From NCBI GenBank assembly GCA_963989385.1, contig OZ022506.1, positions 66,909,434 through 66,973,433 on the forward strand: 64,000 nt of DNA, written 5' to 3'. A program made the position numbers and the translations under genes. The notes below the pieces were generated by a model. The model searched no databases. It was not told the DNA's origin and saw nothing but the letters and a program-made list of their open reading frames with translations. The first letter of the stretch is position 1, and each line of letters opens with the position of its first letter. The stretch comes from Ctena decussata (lineage: Eukaryota > Mollusca > Bivalvia > Lucinida > Lucinidae). Below are positions 45,948 to 57,839 of this stretch, one piece after another.

Positions 45948-46157
45948 TGGTCGTATTCGACTGGTCGCTTCGTGCTTCGCCATTCTTTAAACTGGCTTGA
46001 AGCACTTTTTCGGACTTTTTCCCGTAGAAAAAGTGGCTCATGGTAAGAGTTGTGAAGCATGAAACCCCCAGCGCTTCACGATTCTTAGCTTGAAGCATTT
46101 TTTCTACTTCTGTTGAAAAAGTGCTTCACGCTAAGAACAGTGACAGTCGAACAAGCC
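45948..46157. mobile_element. Double-hairpin repeat (TTCGACTG ends)
   Basis: GTCGTATTCGACTG at one end and CAGTCGAACAAGCC at the other. Between are two hairpins: CTTGAAGCACTTTTTC with GAAAAAGTGGCTCATG, and CGATTCTTAGCTTGAAGC with GTGCTTCACGCTAAGAAC. All four arms are related, so it may be an inverted dimer. Confidence 0.6.
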
Positions 46158-46520
46158 CACTGTGTACTGTACATGTACATGCGTATGTAAAGTATAAGCT
46201 TGTCGATCACCTTGAGCAAATATATTTTATTGCATAAATGACTTATTTTCTTGATTAAAGGGTATTAGTAGTTAGGCTTAACTCCTGTAGCAATCAATTC
46301 ACGTAAGTACTCGGCGATTTTGCTTGAAATTCAATGAATGACTTGATTATTATATTTTGCCAGTGTTAGATATAGGGAAAACGAAAGTGAAAGTGCAAAT
46401 TTTACGAAATGCAGGAGCTTAAGTGCTGACTAAAACAAAAGTGATATAGCATGTTCGTCTAGACGAGATTTAGATTAGGCTGTTCCTATGCGCAAAAAGA
46501 TCGGCAGATTACTGTTTGAT

Positions 46521-46736
46521 GGGGAGAGTCGGGTAACTTCGGACACGCGGGTAAATTCGGACATACCATTGCAAACAGTGAAAATCCAGATGAGACGGCT
46601 CATAATGAGCCGTCTCATCAGGATTTTCACCGTTTGGCCTGTTATTGTTTTGTTTTAGTTCCAGACAACTGACATATAAAGGAAAAAATGTTAATGTCTG
46701 AATTTCCCCACTGTCCGAAGTTACCCGACTCTCCCC
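46521..46736. mobile_element. MITE with GGGGAGAGTCGGGTAACTTC ends
   Basis: The two ends form a perfect 25-bp terminal inverted repeat. An internal palindrome, GAGACGGCTCATAATGAGCCGTCTC, is flanked by GTGAAAATCC / GGATTTTCAC. Confidence 0.9.
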
Positions 46737-48109
46737 TATTGACGATTGAGTTATGTGTATAGTGACATTGATACAACTCACTAAAAGTACCCAAAATATG
46801 TAAACAATTGTGTGTAATTCGGCTATTAGATTAGTTCTAACATTGTTCTGATAAAAAAATGGTCCCTCGGTTCTGTGTGTCTACCAGGGCTCTGCAGAGA
46901 GAACGGTAAAAGTCTCCACTACTCGAAGTTCCTGGGGTAGATAGAGTTGCATATGACTGGTTTATAATAAGGGGGCACTTTAGGCCAAGCCGGCGACGAC
47001 TGGCAACGGACCTTTACACTTTCATTTAGGCGTTAGGACCTTCCTACAGTCTTGCTTATTTAAAGAGAGTACAGTCCTTATTTACGAAACCATAGCTGGC
47101 TTATAACCTGTTTTTCGCATGCAAGTTCTGGTTTGCCGGTTTGATAAGGCGGACGGGACCCCCGACCCTCGACGACACTACAGTCTCCAATCGCCAAATT
47201 GATACCACTTTTTCATCTCCTGACACACCGGGTGCAGATTTCCTAGTTTACTATGTTCACTGGTTGGGAGCGTACAGTACATGTGCACCGTTGTCCGATG
47301 TGTATAGTGGGCAAATCTTTGTCCGTTGTTATGACCTTCAGGGTGTGTTTGTGTGAAATGTGTTTTCTTGTATTGTTTGGATGTAAACCACCTGGTAAGA
47401 GTGTTTTTTCTATTTATGTTTTCCATTATGGTCATCTTTGGAGATGGCTAGATGTTGCTTTCTTTGCTCTAAATTCGTATTTTCATCTGCAAATCACTGG
47501 TGTTTGTAATCAGATCACGTCACGTGTAACCAGAAAATCGGCCGAGTTAGCGTTTTAATTCGAAAAAAAGTTAGTTAGTCCCTTTTTAAGATAGATTAAT
47601 GATCTATTAAGAGATTTACCCATGATAAGTATCCTTTAAGTACGGGGCGAATCCACAAGACAAGCAAAGCTGAGCATCCCCAAATTTTTCTGACTGTATG
47701 GGATGTCTCACTGACAATCGGTTTTACGACCCACGATACAGAATAGTGTTTGACCCCTCTTTTGTTTTCTTTGAAAATAATTGCCCTTACCTAGCATGAT
47801 ATCTAACAAGATTAATTAATCCTGAACCTAAATACACCATAAAATATTTCTAAAGAAAACACGGTTGTTTCATATACAATTGATGGCAAAATTTGAAGAA
47901 ATGGTACCGGCGCAGATTTCGAAATCGAAAGTAGAGTAGTGATTTTCTCAAATTAAATGTGAAAATAAAGCATATCATAACAATTTACAGAAAATTAAGG
48001 TGACATGTCGAAAAGATCTGTATTAAGGCTTGTCGAGCAAGCTGTTCTACCTACACTCAATGATTTTAAAACACAAAAATAAACAATTTTGAAACTTACC
48101 CGACATGTT
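46737..48109. other. No gene recognised
   Basis: Frames at 47141-47558 are open on both strands but lack domains or conserved copies in the window. Confidence 0.45.
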
Positions 48110-48222
48110 AGGCGCTTGTGAGTAATAAGCTTCAACTGCCTATTATAACACACCCTCCGTGAAATAAGTTCGTAAAATGAAACTCCGGCGTTTGCTTCGG
48201 CTGAGGCCATCAAATCGGAAAT
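48110..48222 (-). pseudogene. Retroelement C-terminal remnant (MASAEANAGVSF type)
   Basis: The minus strand encodes LMASAEANAGVSFYELISRR followed by VCYNRQLKLIT. The DNA word TTTGATGGCCTCAGCCGAAGC is also in the remnant at 52207-52618, which encodes LMASAEA and YYNRQVMLTT. It diverges after YNRQ. Confidence 0.55.
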
Positions 48223-48496
48223 AAATTTGAAAACGGCTACATTGTGAAAATTAACGAGGTCATGGTATCTGTATTTATAAGGGAGTACCGCGCGTATATC
48301 GTCTCTGAAAAGAAATAGGAAGGATAAGAGTTTAAACTTGTTCGCATTCTCGCATTCGGCTACAGGTAGCTACATGTACAAGATCATAAAGGCTGCAGTT
48401 AAAATGGTTAAAACTGTATCTTGGATCTGTACATAGAAAGAAAAGACCGGAATATTTTACCTGTACTACTAAGGGACGAATCATTTATTAACAGTT

Positions 48497-48889
48497 NNNN
48501 NNNNNNNNNNNNNNNNNNNNNNNNNNNNNNNNNNNNNNNNNNNNNNNNNNNNNNNNNNNNNNNNNNNNNNNNNNNNNNNNNNNNNNNNNNNNNNNNNNNN
48601 NNNNNNNNNNNNNNNNNNNNNNNNNNNNNNNNNNNNNNNNNNNNNNNNNNNNNNNNNNNNNNNNNNNNNNNNNNNNNNNNNNNNNNNNNNNNNNNNNNNN
48701 NNNNNNNNNNNNNNNNNNNNNNNNNNNNNNNNNNNNNNNNNNNNNNNNNNNNNNNNNNNNNNNNNNNNNNNNNNNNNNNNNNNNNNNNNNNNNNNNNNNN
48801 NNNNNNNNNNNNNNNNNNNNNNNNNNNNNNNNNNNNNNNNNNNNNNNNNNNNNNNNNNNNNNNNNNNNNNNNNNNNNNNNNNNNNNNNN
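48497..48889. other. Assembly gap (393 N)
   Basis: A run of N. Any frame crossing it is an artefact. Confidence 1.
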
Positions 48890-49916
48890 GGGGAACTTAC
48901 TCTGGCTGAATCTATCTGTATAGTCACCGTGCGAGAGCTACACATGCCGTGTACAAAACTGGGCTGTGTTGAGCCTTTCAGTAGTAAAGCTGAATTAAGA
49001 AATATTACTGACATTGAATATAGACAAGCTTATAGCACTGGTGGTGGCTGGGAAAGTTGATAAGCCACTTTTCTTTTTATTTTCACTTATTTGATATTGA
49101 TCCAAATATTTATACTGATTTTTTTTTTGCAAATAAATGCAAAGTAGCATTCCCCTATACTTTATCAATATGACTCAATACAGGCCCAGCAAATTTCTTA
49201 AATTTCCTAACAAAGCCATATGCAATTTACCTCGGTACCATGGAACCCTTGGTATCATGAGAACGGAGTATCACTACCCCTACCCTAGCACACCCTTGTG
49301 ATGAACATCTCACCTAGCCCCACGCCAACCACCCCTACCTGCCCCGCCCCACCCCGACTCCACTCCACCCCCTAACCTTATGTCGTTGTGTGCGGTGTTA
49401 AATTCATTTCAGACCATTATGATGGGTGCAAGTTTTAAATCTAGAAATTAGAAGAAGAAAAAAATAGGAGTTAAGTCACCGAAGCTTTAAACAAGAAGTT
49501 TGATTAAGTTGGGAGTTTGATTCAGGGCTTTGAACTGATTTGTGGTTTCTGCGGAGAATACCGTTTTATTTAAAGCTGCCTTGGTTTCTCTAGGTGCCAG
49601 AGCCAAACGCTAGCAGGGAAAACCAAGATTTTTTTATCGCTCTAGAAGAAATTTGAGATTGAGGTTGACCCCAGTCTAGGTTATTGGTAATGAGGAACCT
49701 GTTTTAATGTCTTGCTTTATAGTATATAATCAAATGCAGTTTGTTTGCTGGGGACAGGGACGGACCCAGGAGTTTCGGAAAGGGGGTTCAAATAAGCTGT
49801 GAGGGGTAGGGGGTCGGTTTAAGCAGTCTGACCAATTTTTCCTGAAAATCCCCTTAAAAATGAAATAATTTAGGCTGAAAATGGGGTTCGTTTGAACCCC
49901 CTGAACTCTCTCCAAG
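48890..49916. other. No gene recognised
   Basis: A C-rich, low-complexity patch lies at about 49285-49380 (CCCCACGCCAACCACCCC). A repeat-like block at 49740-49915 holds GGGGTTCGTTTGAACCCCC. No exon. Confidence 0.45.
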
Positions 49917-50106
49917 CATGCACATGACGTCGCAATGGCGTTCTACTGATGTCGATGCGACATAATGACGACTCATCGACGCCAATAAGACGTCATCTCG
50001 ACGTCATGTGCCGCCGGGCTGCCAACAAGAAGCCGATTTCCGAGCGGGCACATGACATCGTACTGACGTCGATGCGAAGTCATTACGACGTATTTGCCTG
50101 CTGGGT
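49917..50106. mobile_element. Two adjacent GACGTC-rich repeats
   Basis: About 49917-50027 runs from ATGCACATGACGTCGCAATG to CGACGTCATGTGCCGCCGGG. About 50039-50106 runs from GAGCGGGCACATGACATCG to ACGACGTATTTGCCTGCTGG. Both keep inverted GGCACATGACGTC-like ends and are filled with GACGTC, GATGCGA and CGACG words. A related short copy, with AACGTT in place of GACGTC, is at 50425-50482 (GTGGGCACACAGCG to GTGCCATCTGGG). Confidence 0.55.
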
Positions 50107-50322
50107 TAGCTTAAATGGTGTCGACTTTCTATGAGTTATCTACAATGCTAGGTCGATGGTGTCGATATACAGGAGACTTGTTTCAGCAGCAAGTGGAAAG
50201 TATTTTACCGTATGGATGGATGGACAGCTTGCGATTTTATGTCTTTTTCCGACAGTTCAATCATATCAGGACGACAGTAGGGTGATAATTTAAAGCTGTA
50301 TTCAATGAAACCCCGTTCAAAT

Positions 50323-50399
50323 TTGCCTCCAGCGGGAATCGAACTCGGGCCGCTAACTTAGTTGGTCAATGCTGAATCCACTGAGCTACCGGGTCTCCT
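50323..50399 (-). other. tRNA-like sequence (SINE head)
   Basis: On the minus strand: A box GGTAGCTCAGTGGATTC and B box GAGTTCGATTCCC. The anticodon arm lacks U33 and the acceptor ends do not pair, so it is a tRNA-derived head, not a working tRNA. Confidence 0.55.
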
Positions 50400-50589
50400 A
50401 TATTTTATTTTAATAGCCAAGTGGGCACACAGCGTAAAACAACGTTGTATCAACGTAGTTTTAACGTTATGTGCCATCTGGGAAGGGATAACAGACGCAA
50501 AAGCAACATCGAAGGGTGTACCCTCCTCCTCTTTCCGCCTGTCTTTGAATTCTTTCTTTTGAAATTTCAATTTTTCAATATGGCGGCCT

Positions 50590-51261
50590 CCATGACCAAC
50601 ATGTCACGGTCCACTGACTTCGCACTTAGGTTGATTTTGCAAGGTTAAGATTTTTGTAAGAGGTAGATTTTAGGATTCCTATTATTGTAGCAACTTGAAA
50701 TTTTGTATGAGGATTTATATCTATAAGCACAACAGGAATTTACAAGAATCGGGTCATGATGACCCATATGTCACGGTCCACTGACTTCGGACTTAGGCTG
50801 ATTTTGCAAGGTTAAGATTTTTGTAAGATAGATTTTAGGGTTCCTATTAATTGTAGCAACTTGAAATTTTGTTTGAGAGTTTATATCTTTGAAGACATTA
50901 GGAATATGCAAGAATTGGGTCATGATGACCCATATGTCATGGTCCAGTGACTTTGGACTTAGGCTGAATTTGCAAGGTTAAGATTTTTGTGAGAGGTAGA
51001 TTTTAGGGTTCCTATTGTAGCAACTTGAAATTTTGTATGAGGGTTTATATCTATAAATACAACATGAATGTACAAGAATCAGGTCATGAAGATCCATTTT
51101 TCATGGTCTACTGTCTTTGGACTTTGGCTGATTTTGCAAGGTATTATACAAGTCTACCTCTATGAACCTAGTTATCCTACAAGTGCCAGTACCTAAATCA
51201 AGGTGCCATCTTACTCAAGGCACTAGGCGGGGGCATCTGTGTACTGTGGACACATTTCTAG
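50590..51261 (+). mobile_element. Helitron-like element H4 with ~166-bp array
   Basis: Repeats of about 166 bp: the landmark CCACTGACTT and its variants lie at 50611, 50778, 50944 and 51108, each followed by GATTTTGCAAGGT. The 3' end is AGGCGGGGGCATC, hairpin TGTGT..ACACA (51238-51254), TTT, then CTAG (51258-51261) and T. The hairpin AAGTGCC/GGCAC lies just inside. The 5' end is not identified. Confidence 0.65.
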
Positions 51262-51529
51262 TTTTATTAAGATGAATTATGCACACAATCATACTATTGC
51301 TTTAACAGATTTTACAATAATCAGATCACAGAAACTGTTCTAACATTGAAATATAAAACTAAACGTTTGATCTATACTATACGTTTGATGTATACTGTTT
51401 CTAACTGATCCGTAGATATGGTGTGTGTGCCGATTTGTACCATCACGTCAATAGCATGTTGTAGAAACTGTATAAAACTTTTTTTCAATTAAAAATCGTC
51501 CCTTTCTATTCCTTTGTACGCTGTATTAG

Positions 51530-52110
51530 TCCGGGTGCCAGGACGAGAACCCGAAAAAATAGTCCGCACAAATGTTTGATGCAGATTCTTATTATTTAGG
51601 ATAGCCTTAACAAAAATCTAAATGATGCCACCTTGGCATCCTTGGGGAAATTAAAATATTCAAGATGGCGTCCAAGATGGCCGCCCCAGGGATGAAATCC
51701 CCAATATCTTCCAAAGTATGCGGGTTAGAAACATACTTTTGGTGGCTAGGCATAGGTTTTCGAGGTCGAGGAATCGATCCAGCATGTTAAAAATTATTTC
51801 AGACAAATCAGTTACAAAATGGCGGACAAGATGGCCGCCAAAGCATAAAAAAACTCTATATCTTCTTTAATATACGGGCTAGAACCATAATTTTGGTGTC
51901 TCCGTATGGGTTTTGGGGACCAATGAATTAGTTTCACATTGTTAAATTGACTTAAAGGCACATCATTTACACAAAATGGCGGACAAGATGGCGGACAAAG
52001 CAACGGTCACGCCACTGAATGTCGGAGAAATGCACTTTCCGATAGCAGAATTCAGACTTTTGTATAAGAGACCCGGATTTTGCATATATAAGATTGTTAA
52101 ATATAAAATG
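51530..52110 (+). repeat. Tandem ~156-bp units with YY1-like motif
   Basis: Three diverged units, each with CAAGATGGCSGMC (near 51673, 51830 and 51985) and a following block with ATACGGGCTAGAA..ATTTTGGTG. CAAGATGGC with GGC is the YY1 core. The whole block is inversely repeated at 54980-56790. An empty target site, GCCGCCAAAGCATAA, is at about 51836-51850. Confidence 0.7.
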
Positions 52111-52206
52111 AAGTTATAAAAGGCCATAAAAGCCCCATTTTGACAGTGTTTTAACATGTGTTCACAAGAACCTAGTGCAGGCAGGGCAGATAACCCCGTT
52201 GACAAT

Positions 52207-52618
52207 GCTTTTGTTATTACAGAATTACTCACTCAGAAACTGTTGAAGCAGGGTTATCATAAAACAAAGCTTTTGTTATTACAGAGCTACTCACTCAGAA
52301 AATGTTGAAGCAGGGTTATCATAAAACAAAGCTTGTGTCGACAGTTAAAAAGTTTTATGGGAGACACCATGACCTTGTTGATCCCTACAATGTGGCCGTT
52401 TCTAAACTAATCTCCCATTTGATGGCCTCAGCCGAAGCTTAGTTAAGCTTTCAAATACCGGACTTTCATTTTCACTGACTTTTTCCACAGATACATAGAT
52501 ATAGTGGGTGTATTATAATAGGCAGGTGATGCTTACTACCCCGCGGGCACCTGATCACACCTCTGTTTTGGGGTCCATGTCTGTGTATCTAAAACATTCC
52601 GGAATTGTCTATGTTTAA
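52207..52618 (+). pseudogene. Retroelement C-terminal remnant with a duplicated 62-bp segment
   Basis: Encodes LLKQGYHKTKLVSTVKKFYG then RHHDLVDPYNVAVSKLISHL and MASAEA. After a disrupted stretch it continues VYYNRQVMLTTPRAPDHTSV and LGSMSVYLKHSGIVYV, stop. It shares the LLxQGY...KFYxRHHxLV pattern with P2 (6484-7545), so the two are related families. Bases 52207-52268 and 52269-52330 are direct repeats, each with a splice-acceptor-like TTTTGTTATTACAG before the coding part. Confidence 0.6.
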
Positions 52619-52680
52619 CTGACCTACGAGTTCGGACTTATGATTTGGGTACTTTGACCACTATCATTTACGAATAATGA

Positions 52681-54239
52681 TCTAGAGGTTACAAGAAATG
52701 TGCTATTTTTTCTAAATTATTCTACTTTCTCAATTAAAAATTCAAGTTAAGAAACTTTGATATATTTTTTGGTTGCTTGCGTCATTTAAAATTTTAGCTC
52801 ATGGTCGGCACTAGTGGTATGAGGGCCGCAGGTTCGTGCCATGCCACAGCCAGATTTTTAGCGTCTGGGTGGTATAGAAAATTTACATGTCAGAAAAGAT
52901 CATACGTATTTCAAAGCAGCAACAAATTTTGTAAACAGCTTTTGAAACTGTCGTATATTTTCTCAGTTCTTTCAGGTATAAAGGAGACAGTACTTCCCAT
53001 GATTACAGACAGTTGACAGCAAATTTGTTTTTGCACATTTAAAAGGTTTTAGCTTAAAAAGTGCATGCTTGTCATGTCAGTTTTTCCAAGTATTTTTACC
53101 GGACTGAATCTCCCGAGCAATGCTACGGGAAAGCTATTAGCTCAAACTGACTTCCTAGTCCGTCAGTTTCGACCACCCATACATTCAGATTCTTCTCCGA
53201 AGCCGCTGGGCCGATCCATATCACTTTTTGAGTGACTAGAGTAGTTGGCTTACGTACAGAAAGTGTGTGTGTGGTGGTGGTGGGGGGGAGGGGGGGGGGG
53301 TGAATCCTATCTCTGACAACAACTGCAAAAGGCTATCTATCGACCCAGCAAAAATGCGTACCTGACTAGATTCAAGGATTGTCAAACGGCGGCACAAGGA
53401 TAGGATTTAGCCCGACCTTTCATAATAGTGCTATGCCAGAGACACAATGAGAATCTATCAACCCACTGCTCCAACAGCCACAAGGCTACTGGGATAATTT
53501 GATATATAGCTATACTTCCATATGCTTGAGAGGAGGATAGTTGGTATGAATGCTTGCGGCCCTAGATGTCACCGTTTCATCTAAAAAGTCCTCTTCTCCT
53601 AAACCACTGAAGTACACAAAAAAGTTGGTATTTTTAAGTAATAGTCCACACTCCTCCCAAGACCAAAATATGTACAAATATAACAATGGGCCATGCCCCC
53701 AAACACAGGTCACGTAATCTATAGACAAACTGAATAACTGATTTTACATTTGGAAACGAAAAGGTACAAGTAGAATTAGAACCATCTCTGAAAGGGATTT
53801 TCCAAAACTGCAATAAAGTTTCCAGCTAGAGTCAAACTTGTGTCACCAAGGGTTGTTAATTCCTGCTTCCAGCCCATATGCTATAAGCGTAACACTGAGA
53901 TAATTTCAGCGTAGAATCAAAGAGCTGAACGTGATTTTTATTAAACTTCAGACAAAATATCAAAGTAAACAGAATTTTTCAGTTACGACTGGAATTTTAC
54001 CCTTCAGTTCTAGGTGATTTACCCCTGCTTAAAGCCTAATATACAGAAAAGAAGTAAATCTATAAAGTCAGGGGGGAAAAGAATTTTTCTTACAAAACTT
54101 AGAATCAACGAAGCAATTAAAGTAATAAACCCTTTGTGCCAAGATCAAAATCAAAATTTTGCCACACTACTTGGCCATTCGGGGGTACTACTGGTGTTTT
54201 CTTTTGCTCCAGGATTTCATCGGTGTTGTTTGATATTGG
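52681..54239. other. No gene; G-rich tract 53271-53301
   Basis: (GTG)n then runs of 7 and 10 G. No exon. Small frames lack domains. Confidence 0.5.
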
Positions 54240-54785
54240 AGGGATCTCCAAGTGTCGCAATACGTTGTTTCTGTCGAGTCCTCATCTTTGATTCATCACA
54301 GGTTTTATCCCTGATTTATTTGTTATCTGTGATGATTCATCGATGGATTGGGTGATCTTCATGCAGACCAAATGCTGACTAGATGTTTCGAACCACTGCA
54401 AAAGCAGAAGGCGAGGGTTTGGACCAAGTAAAACTAGTTAACCTTTCTCCAGTAATGTATTACTGACCGTTCCAAGCACTTCTGCTGTGGTTCCTCAATA
54501 TTACGTGTTCTTATGTCCGATTGTCTGTGGTCTTCTAGCAATATGGTTACCTTATAGCTGCCCAGTTTGCTAAATCTGTTTTGTCCTATTTAAAATATAA
54601 AATAGGTAAAATAGATGTTACTGTTGTTTTCAATTGGGGTAGCTGAATGTCTCGGAAAGGGCTGTTCAGTCGGTTTACCATGCTTTCTTTCGCGAACTGT
54701 TGTCATTTTTTGTTGGTTTTGAGGGTGGGATGTGAGGTCTGATTGTATTAAGTCTTGATATTTGTCTGTCATTTTATTTTGCCAA
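54240..54785 (+). mobile_element. P-type retroelement 3' end, old copy
   Basis: Follows the P2/P3 3'UTR order: CGAGTCCTCATCTTTGATTC, GTGATGATTCATCGATGG, AATGTATTACTGACCGTTCC, CTGCTGTGGTTCCT, GGGCTGTTCAGTCGG and TGATTGTATTAAGTC. Heavily diverged; no ORF left. Confidence 0.6.
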
Positions 54786-54979
54786 AAGGTACATGCATAG
54801 AATTATGAACAAAAAAAAGCATTAGATACGACATTCTCAAAAAAATTGTTGAATGATCGAAATGTCAATGTCTCTCTGTTGCGACTGAAATTTTCTGAAT
54901 GGGGCTGTCTGCCTATACCTGGACTGGGCTATAATGGATCATCATGGTCTCCTTGGTAGTAACACCATCAGGTTCAAAT

Positions 54980-56790
54980 TGGGGTCTGTAACTTTGGGCT
55001 TTTTTATATTCATAGATCTTGTAATTTCAAAATTCCGGGTTAAAACACTTTCTAAAACCTGAATTCTGCTGTCAAAAAGTGCATTTCTTTGTCATTCAGT
55101 TCCGTAATCAATGCTTCCTCCGCCATCTTGTCCACCATTTTGTGTTACTTAGTGCCTTCAAGTAAATTCTAATATGCCTAATGCATTCCTTGCCCCAGAA
55201 AACCTAAACGTAGACACCAAAATAATGTTTCTAGCCCGTATAATAAAGATATGGAGATTTTTATGCTTTGGAGACGTTCTCAGTTAAGCTGGGTCATTAG
55301 CTATTAATTTTGTCCTTCCTATTACCTTTCTTTAAATTACAAAATAATGGTTCTGATTACCCTCTGACAAGTAGCCCTCTGTCTTAAGAAGTAGTTAAAA
55401 GTACCAAGACATAAATGCGTTTTGTTAGACATTTTTAACACTGGTTCGAATAATGATACCCTGGTTAAAAAGGCAACGTTTTTAAATGTCGCAATATTGC
55501 CGTTGCATAGATATGAACGCCGCACGGCTAAAAAAGATAACCCACTGCTTAAAATCGAGTTCCGTTATTAAATTCAGGTGATTTCTTACATATTTCCCGG
55601 CTTAAACAATATCTAAAGGGTAGATTTTGCTACGAAATGAGACTAGGAACTAATGTCGCAAATTTTATGTAACCTACGTCACAGCGGTAAATTCATGATA
55701 CATGTGTTAACTAAAATGGCCCGGCATCATAAAACTTACAAGATCAGGCGAAGAATTATGCGTTCTTTAATGTTATATATCATTTGTGCAAATTTGCTCC
55801 AATTTGTATAATTTACTCGACTTCAAAATACATTACCCCCGCATTTTTCTTTAAGAATGTAACCTTACGTCACGGACTTTATTTAAAACTGAGCAAAGCA
55901 ATCGCTCTGAAACTCATGTGCAAAATCCTGCCTAGTAACAGCTGCAAGATGGTGTGCTTAGATTTCATGCACTGAAACATTAAATGGTATAAAAACGCTA
56001 AAAGGTGTGTACTGTAACCTACGTCACACGTAACCTACGTCACAACGTCACTAAGACTACGTTTTGAAAGCGTTGACGTCATTTGATTAAGCAGCGCTTC
56101 ATAGAAAACCCCTTTCTTCCAAAAAGCAAAGAAACCCATTTTAAATTGAAACCAGCCAAAATAATCAAATGTCAGTATATTCGCAAATGTGCAATGCTAC
56201 GCATGTCAAAGAAATCGTATTCGACATCGTCCTTCAACGTATGTAAATAACGTAATAAAACACACCATTTCTAATTATTAGGGTGTGCCTCTAAACATGG
56301 TTGGTATTCCATAATCTGAAACTATTATCTGAAAATATTTTAAAGCTTTGAAGCAGATATAATGAGCATTATGGTCGTGATTTTTTCTTGATTTCCGGCA
56401 TGGTTGGATATATGGCCATTTTTGTCCGCGAATGGCCCAGCTTAACTGAGAACGTCTCTTTGGCGGCCAACTTGTCCGCCATTTTGTGACTGAATTGTCT
56501 GAAATAATTTTTGACATGCTGGATCGATTCCTCGACCTCGAAAACCTATACGTAGCCACCAAAAGTATGTTTCTAACCGACATACTTTAGAAGATATTGA
56601 GGATTTTATCCATTTGCGGCCATCTGGGACGCCATCTTGAATATTTTAATTTCCCCAACGATGCCAAGGTGGCATCATTCAGTTTCAGTCTGCGGACATG
56701 TTGGTGAACACATTCATGCAAAAACATTTTGTGCGGACTATTTTTTTGGGTTGCACCCAAAATCTTCATTTGGCAACCAGACTATATCAG
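54980..56790 (-). repeat. Inverted copy of the YY1-motif array, split by a transposon
   Basis: The reverse complement of 51530-52110 in two pieces, 54980-55271 and 56458-56790. The intervening 1.19 kb is the TIR element. It includes ATGCTGGATCGATTCCTCGA and GATGCCAAGGTGGCATCATT, which are shared with arm 1. Confidence 0.75.
55272..56457. mobile_element. TIR element with a known empty site
   Basis: Ends AGACGTTCTCAGTTAAGCTG and CAGCTTAACTGAGAACGTCT (the match extends past GGG..CATT), flanked by CTTTGG on both sides (55266-55271, 56458-56463). The paralogous block has an uninterrupted CTTTGG. The interior is non-coding and carries AACCTACGTCAC-type words near 55669, 55857, 56018 and 56032. The superfamily is not assigned. 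Confidence 0.85.
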
Positions 56791-57839
56791 CAGTGTAATT
56801 ACTTATTTTGAAATGCAGGATAAAAACACTGTCTCCAAGTATGTATGTTTATTTTTATCGATTCTATTACTTACTTTTAATGGAGTCTTTTCAGGTGCAT
56901 GCAACTAAAAAAAGGAATGGTGGAGGTGTGCGTGTGTGTGAGGGGGGGGGGGTGGCAGGGGGGAGAAGTCGGGCGGGGTGGATATTGTTAACTGGCGTGT
57001 TTTTTTTTTTTATTTTTTATTTATTGATTGATTGTTTTATCTATTTTTTTTTCTTTTGGCGAGTTTCCTGGTTAAACACATCGAAAATGCCGATGTAAAT
57101 CTGACTGCTTGTGGAAAGTTTCAGCAAACAAGCGAGCTATTCACCCAATGCTGATTGGATATGCTTATCTCACTAAATAACTGTGCACATACTTTCATTT
57201 TCGATTCTGGATGTAGTGGAAAAAATAGCGAAATACGGTATTAAAAGTCATTTTAACAAGAGTTACGACCGTGAAAATTTTGGGATGCTTCTGTATAACA
57301 CTCTTTGACCTCAGTGTAAATAAGGACTAATATTGTTACGGTATCTTTCGTGTTCAGTTTAGTCATATGACCCGCTGTTTCAGTTTCGCTGAGAAACCCT
57401 TAATGAAAAACTGTGATGCTAGTGAATGGGCGGACTGCATTTCTAATCTAAAAACCTGGAGGAATACCTACTACGAATTGATTATTGGGAGCAATAAAGT
57501 AAGAAATCAAAATAATTTAACTATAAAAAAAGATTTTATTTTAAACTTCCGGGATCTGAATTGAGTGTGTAAACACATATACTTTATAGTTTATACAGTA
57601 GGTGGGGTACCCTACATTTTTCTTGCTACATATAGGCTAGGCTCCATCATCTAGTTCTACTGTTTATCCCTAAAATAACTTGTCTGACAGGTTATCCCCA
57701 AAGTACCTGGTATATCAGGCATACCTCCCCTCTCCCAAATACTTGGAAATTATGCCTTACCCCCCAAAAATGTTCCTATTATGTGCCTTGACCTTCTTGT
57801 TTAACGACAGTTGTGGTAAATGTATTGGAATAAGTAATT
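56791..57839. other. No gene; G-rich tract 56919-56980
   Basis: The G-rich run is followed by a T-rich stretch (57000-57056). The 65-codon frame at 57367 has no domain. Confidence 0.45.

Noticed and set aside
48421..49014. Open frames on both strands across 48.4-49.0 kb
   Set aside because: They are open only because they run through 393 N bases.
50323..50399. Functional tRNA gene on the minus strand
   Set aside because: No U33, and unpaired acceptor ends; better read as a SINE head.
53271..53301. Telomere-like or centromeric repeat
   Set aside because: Simple GTG/G-run low complexity, not TTAGGG-type and not an array.
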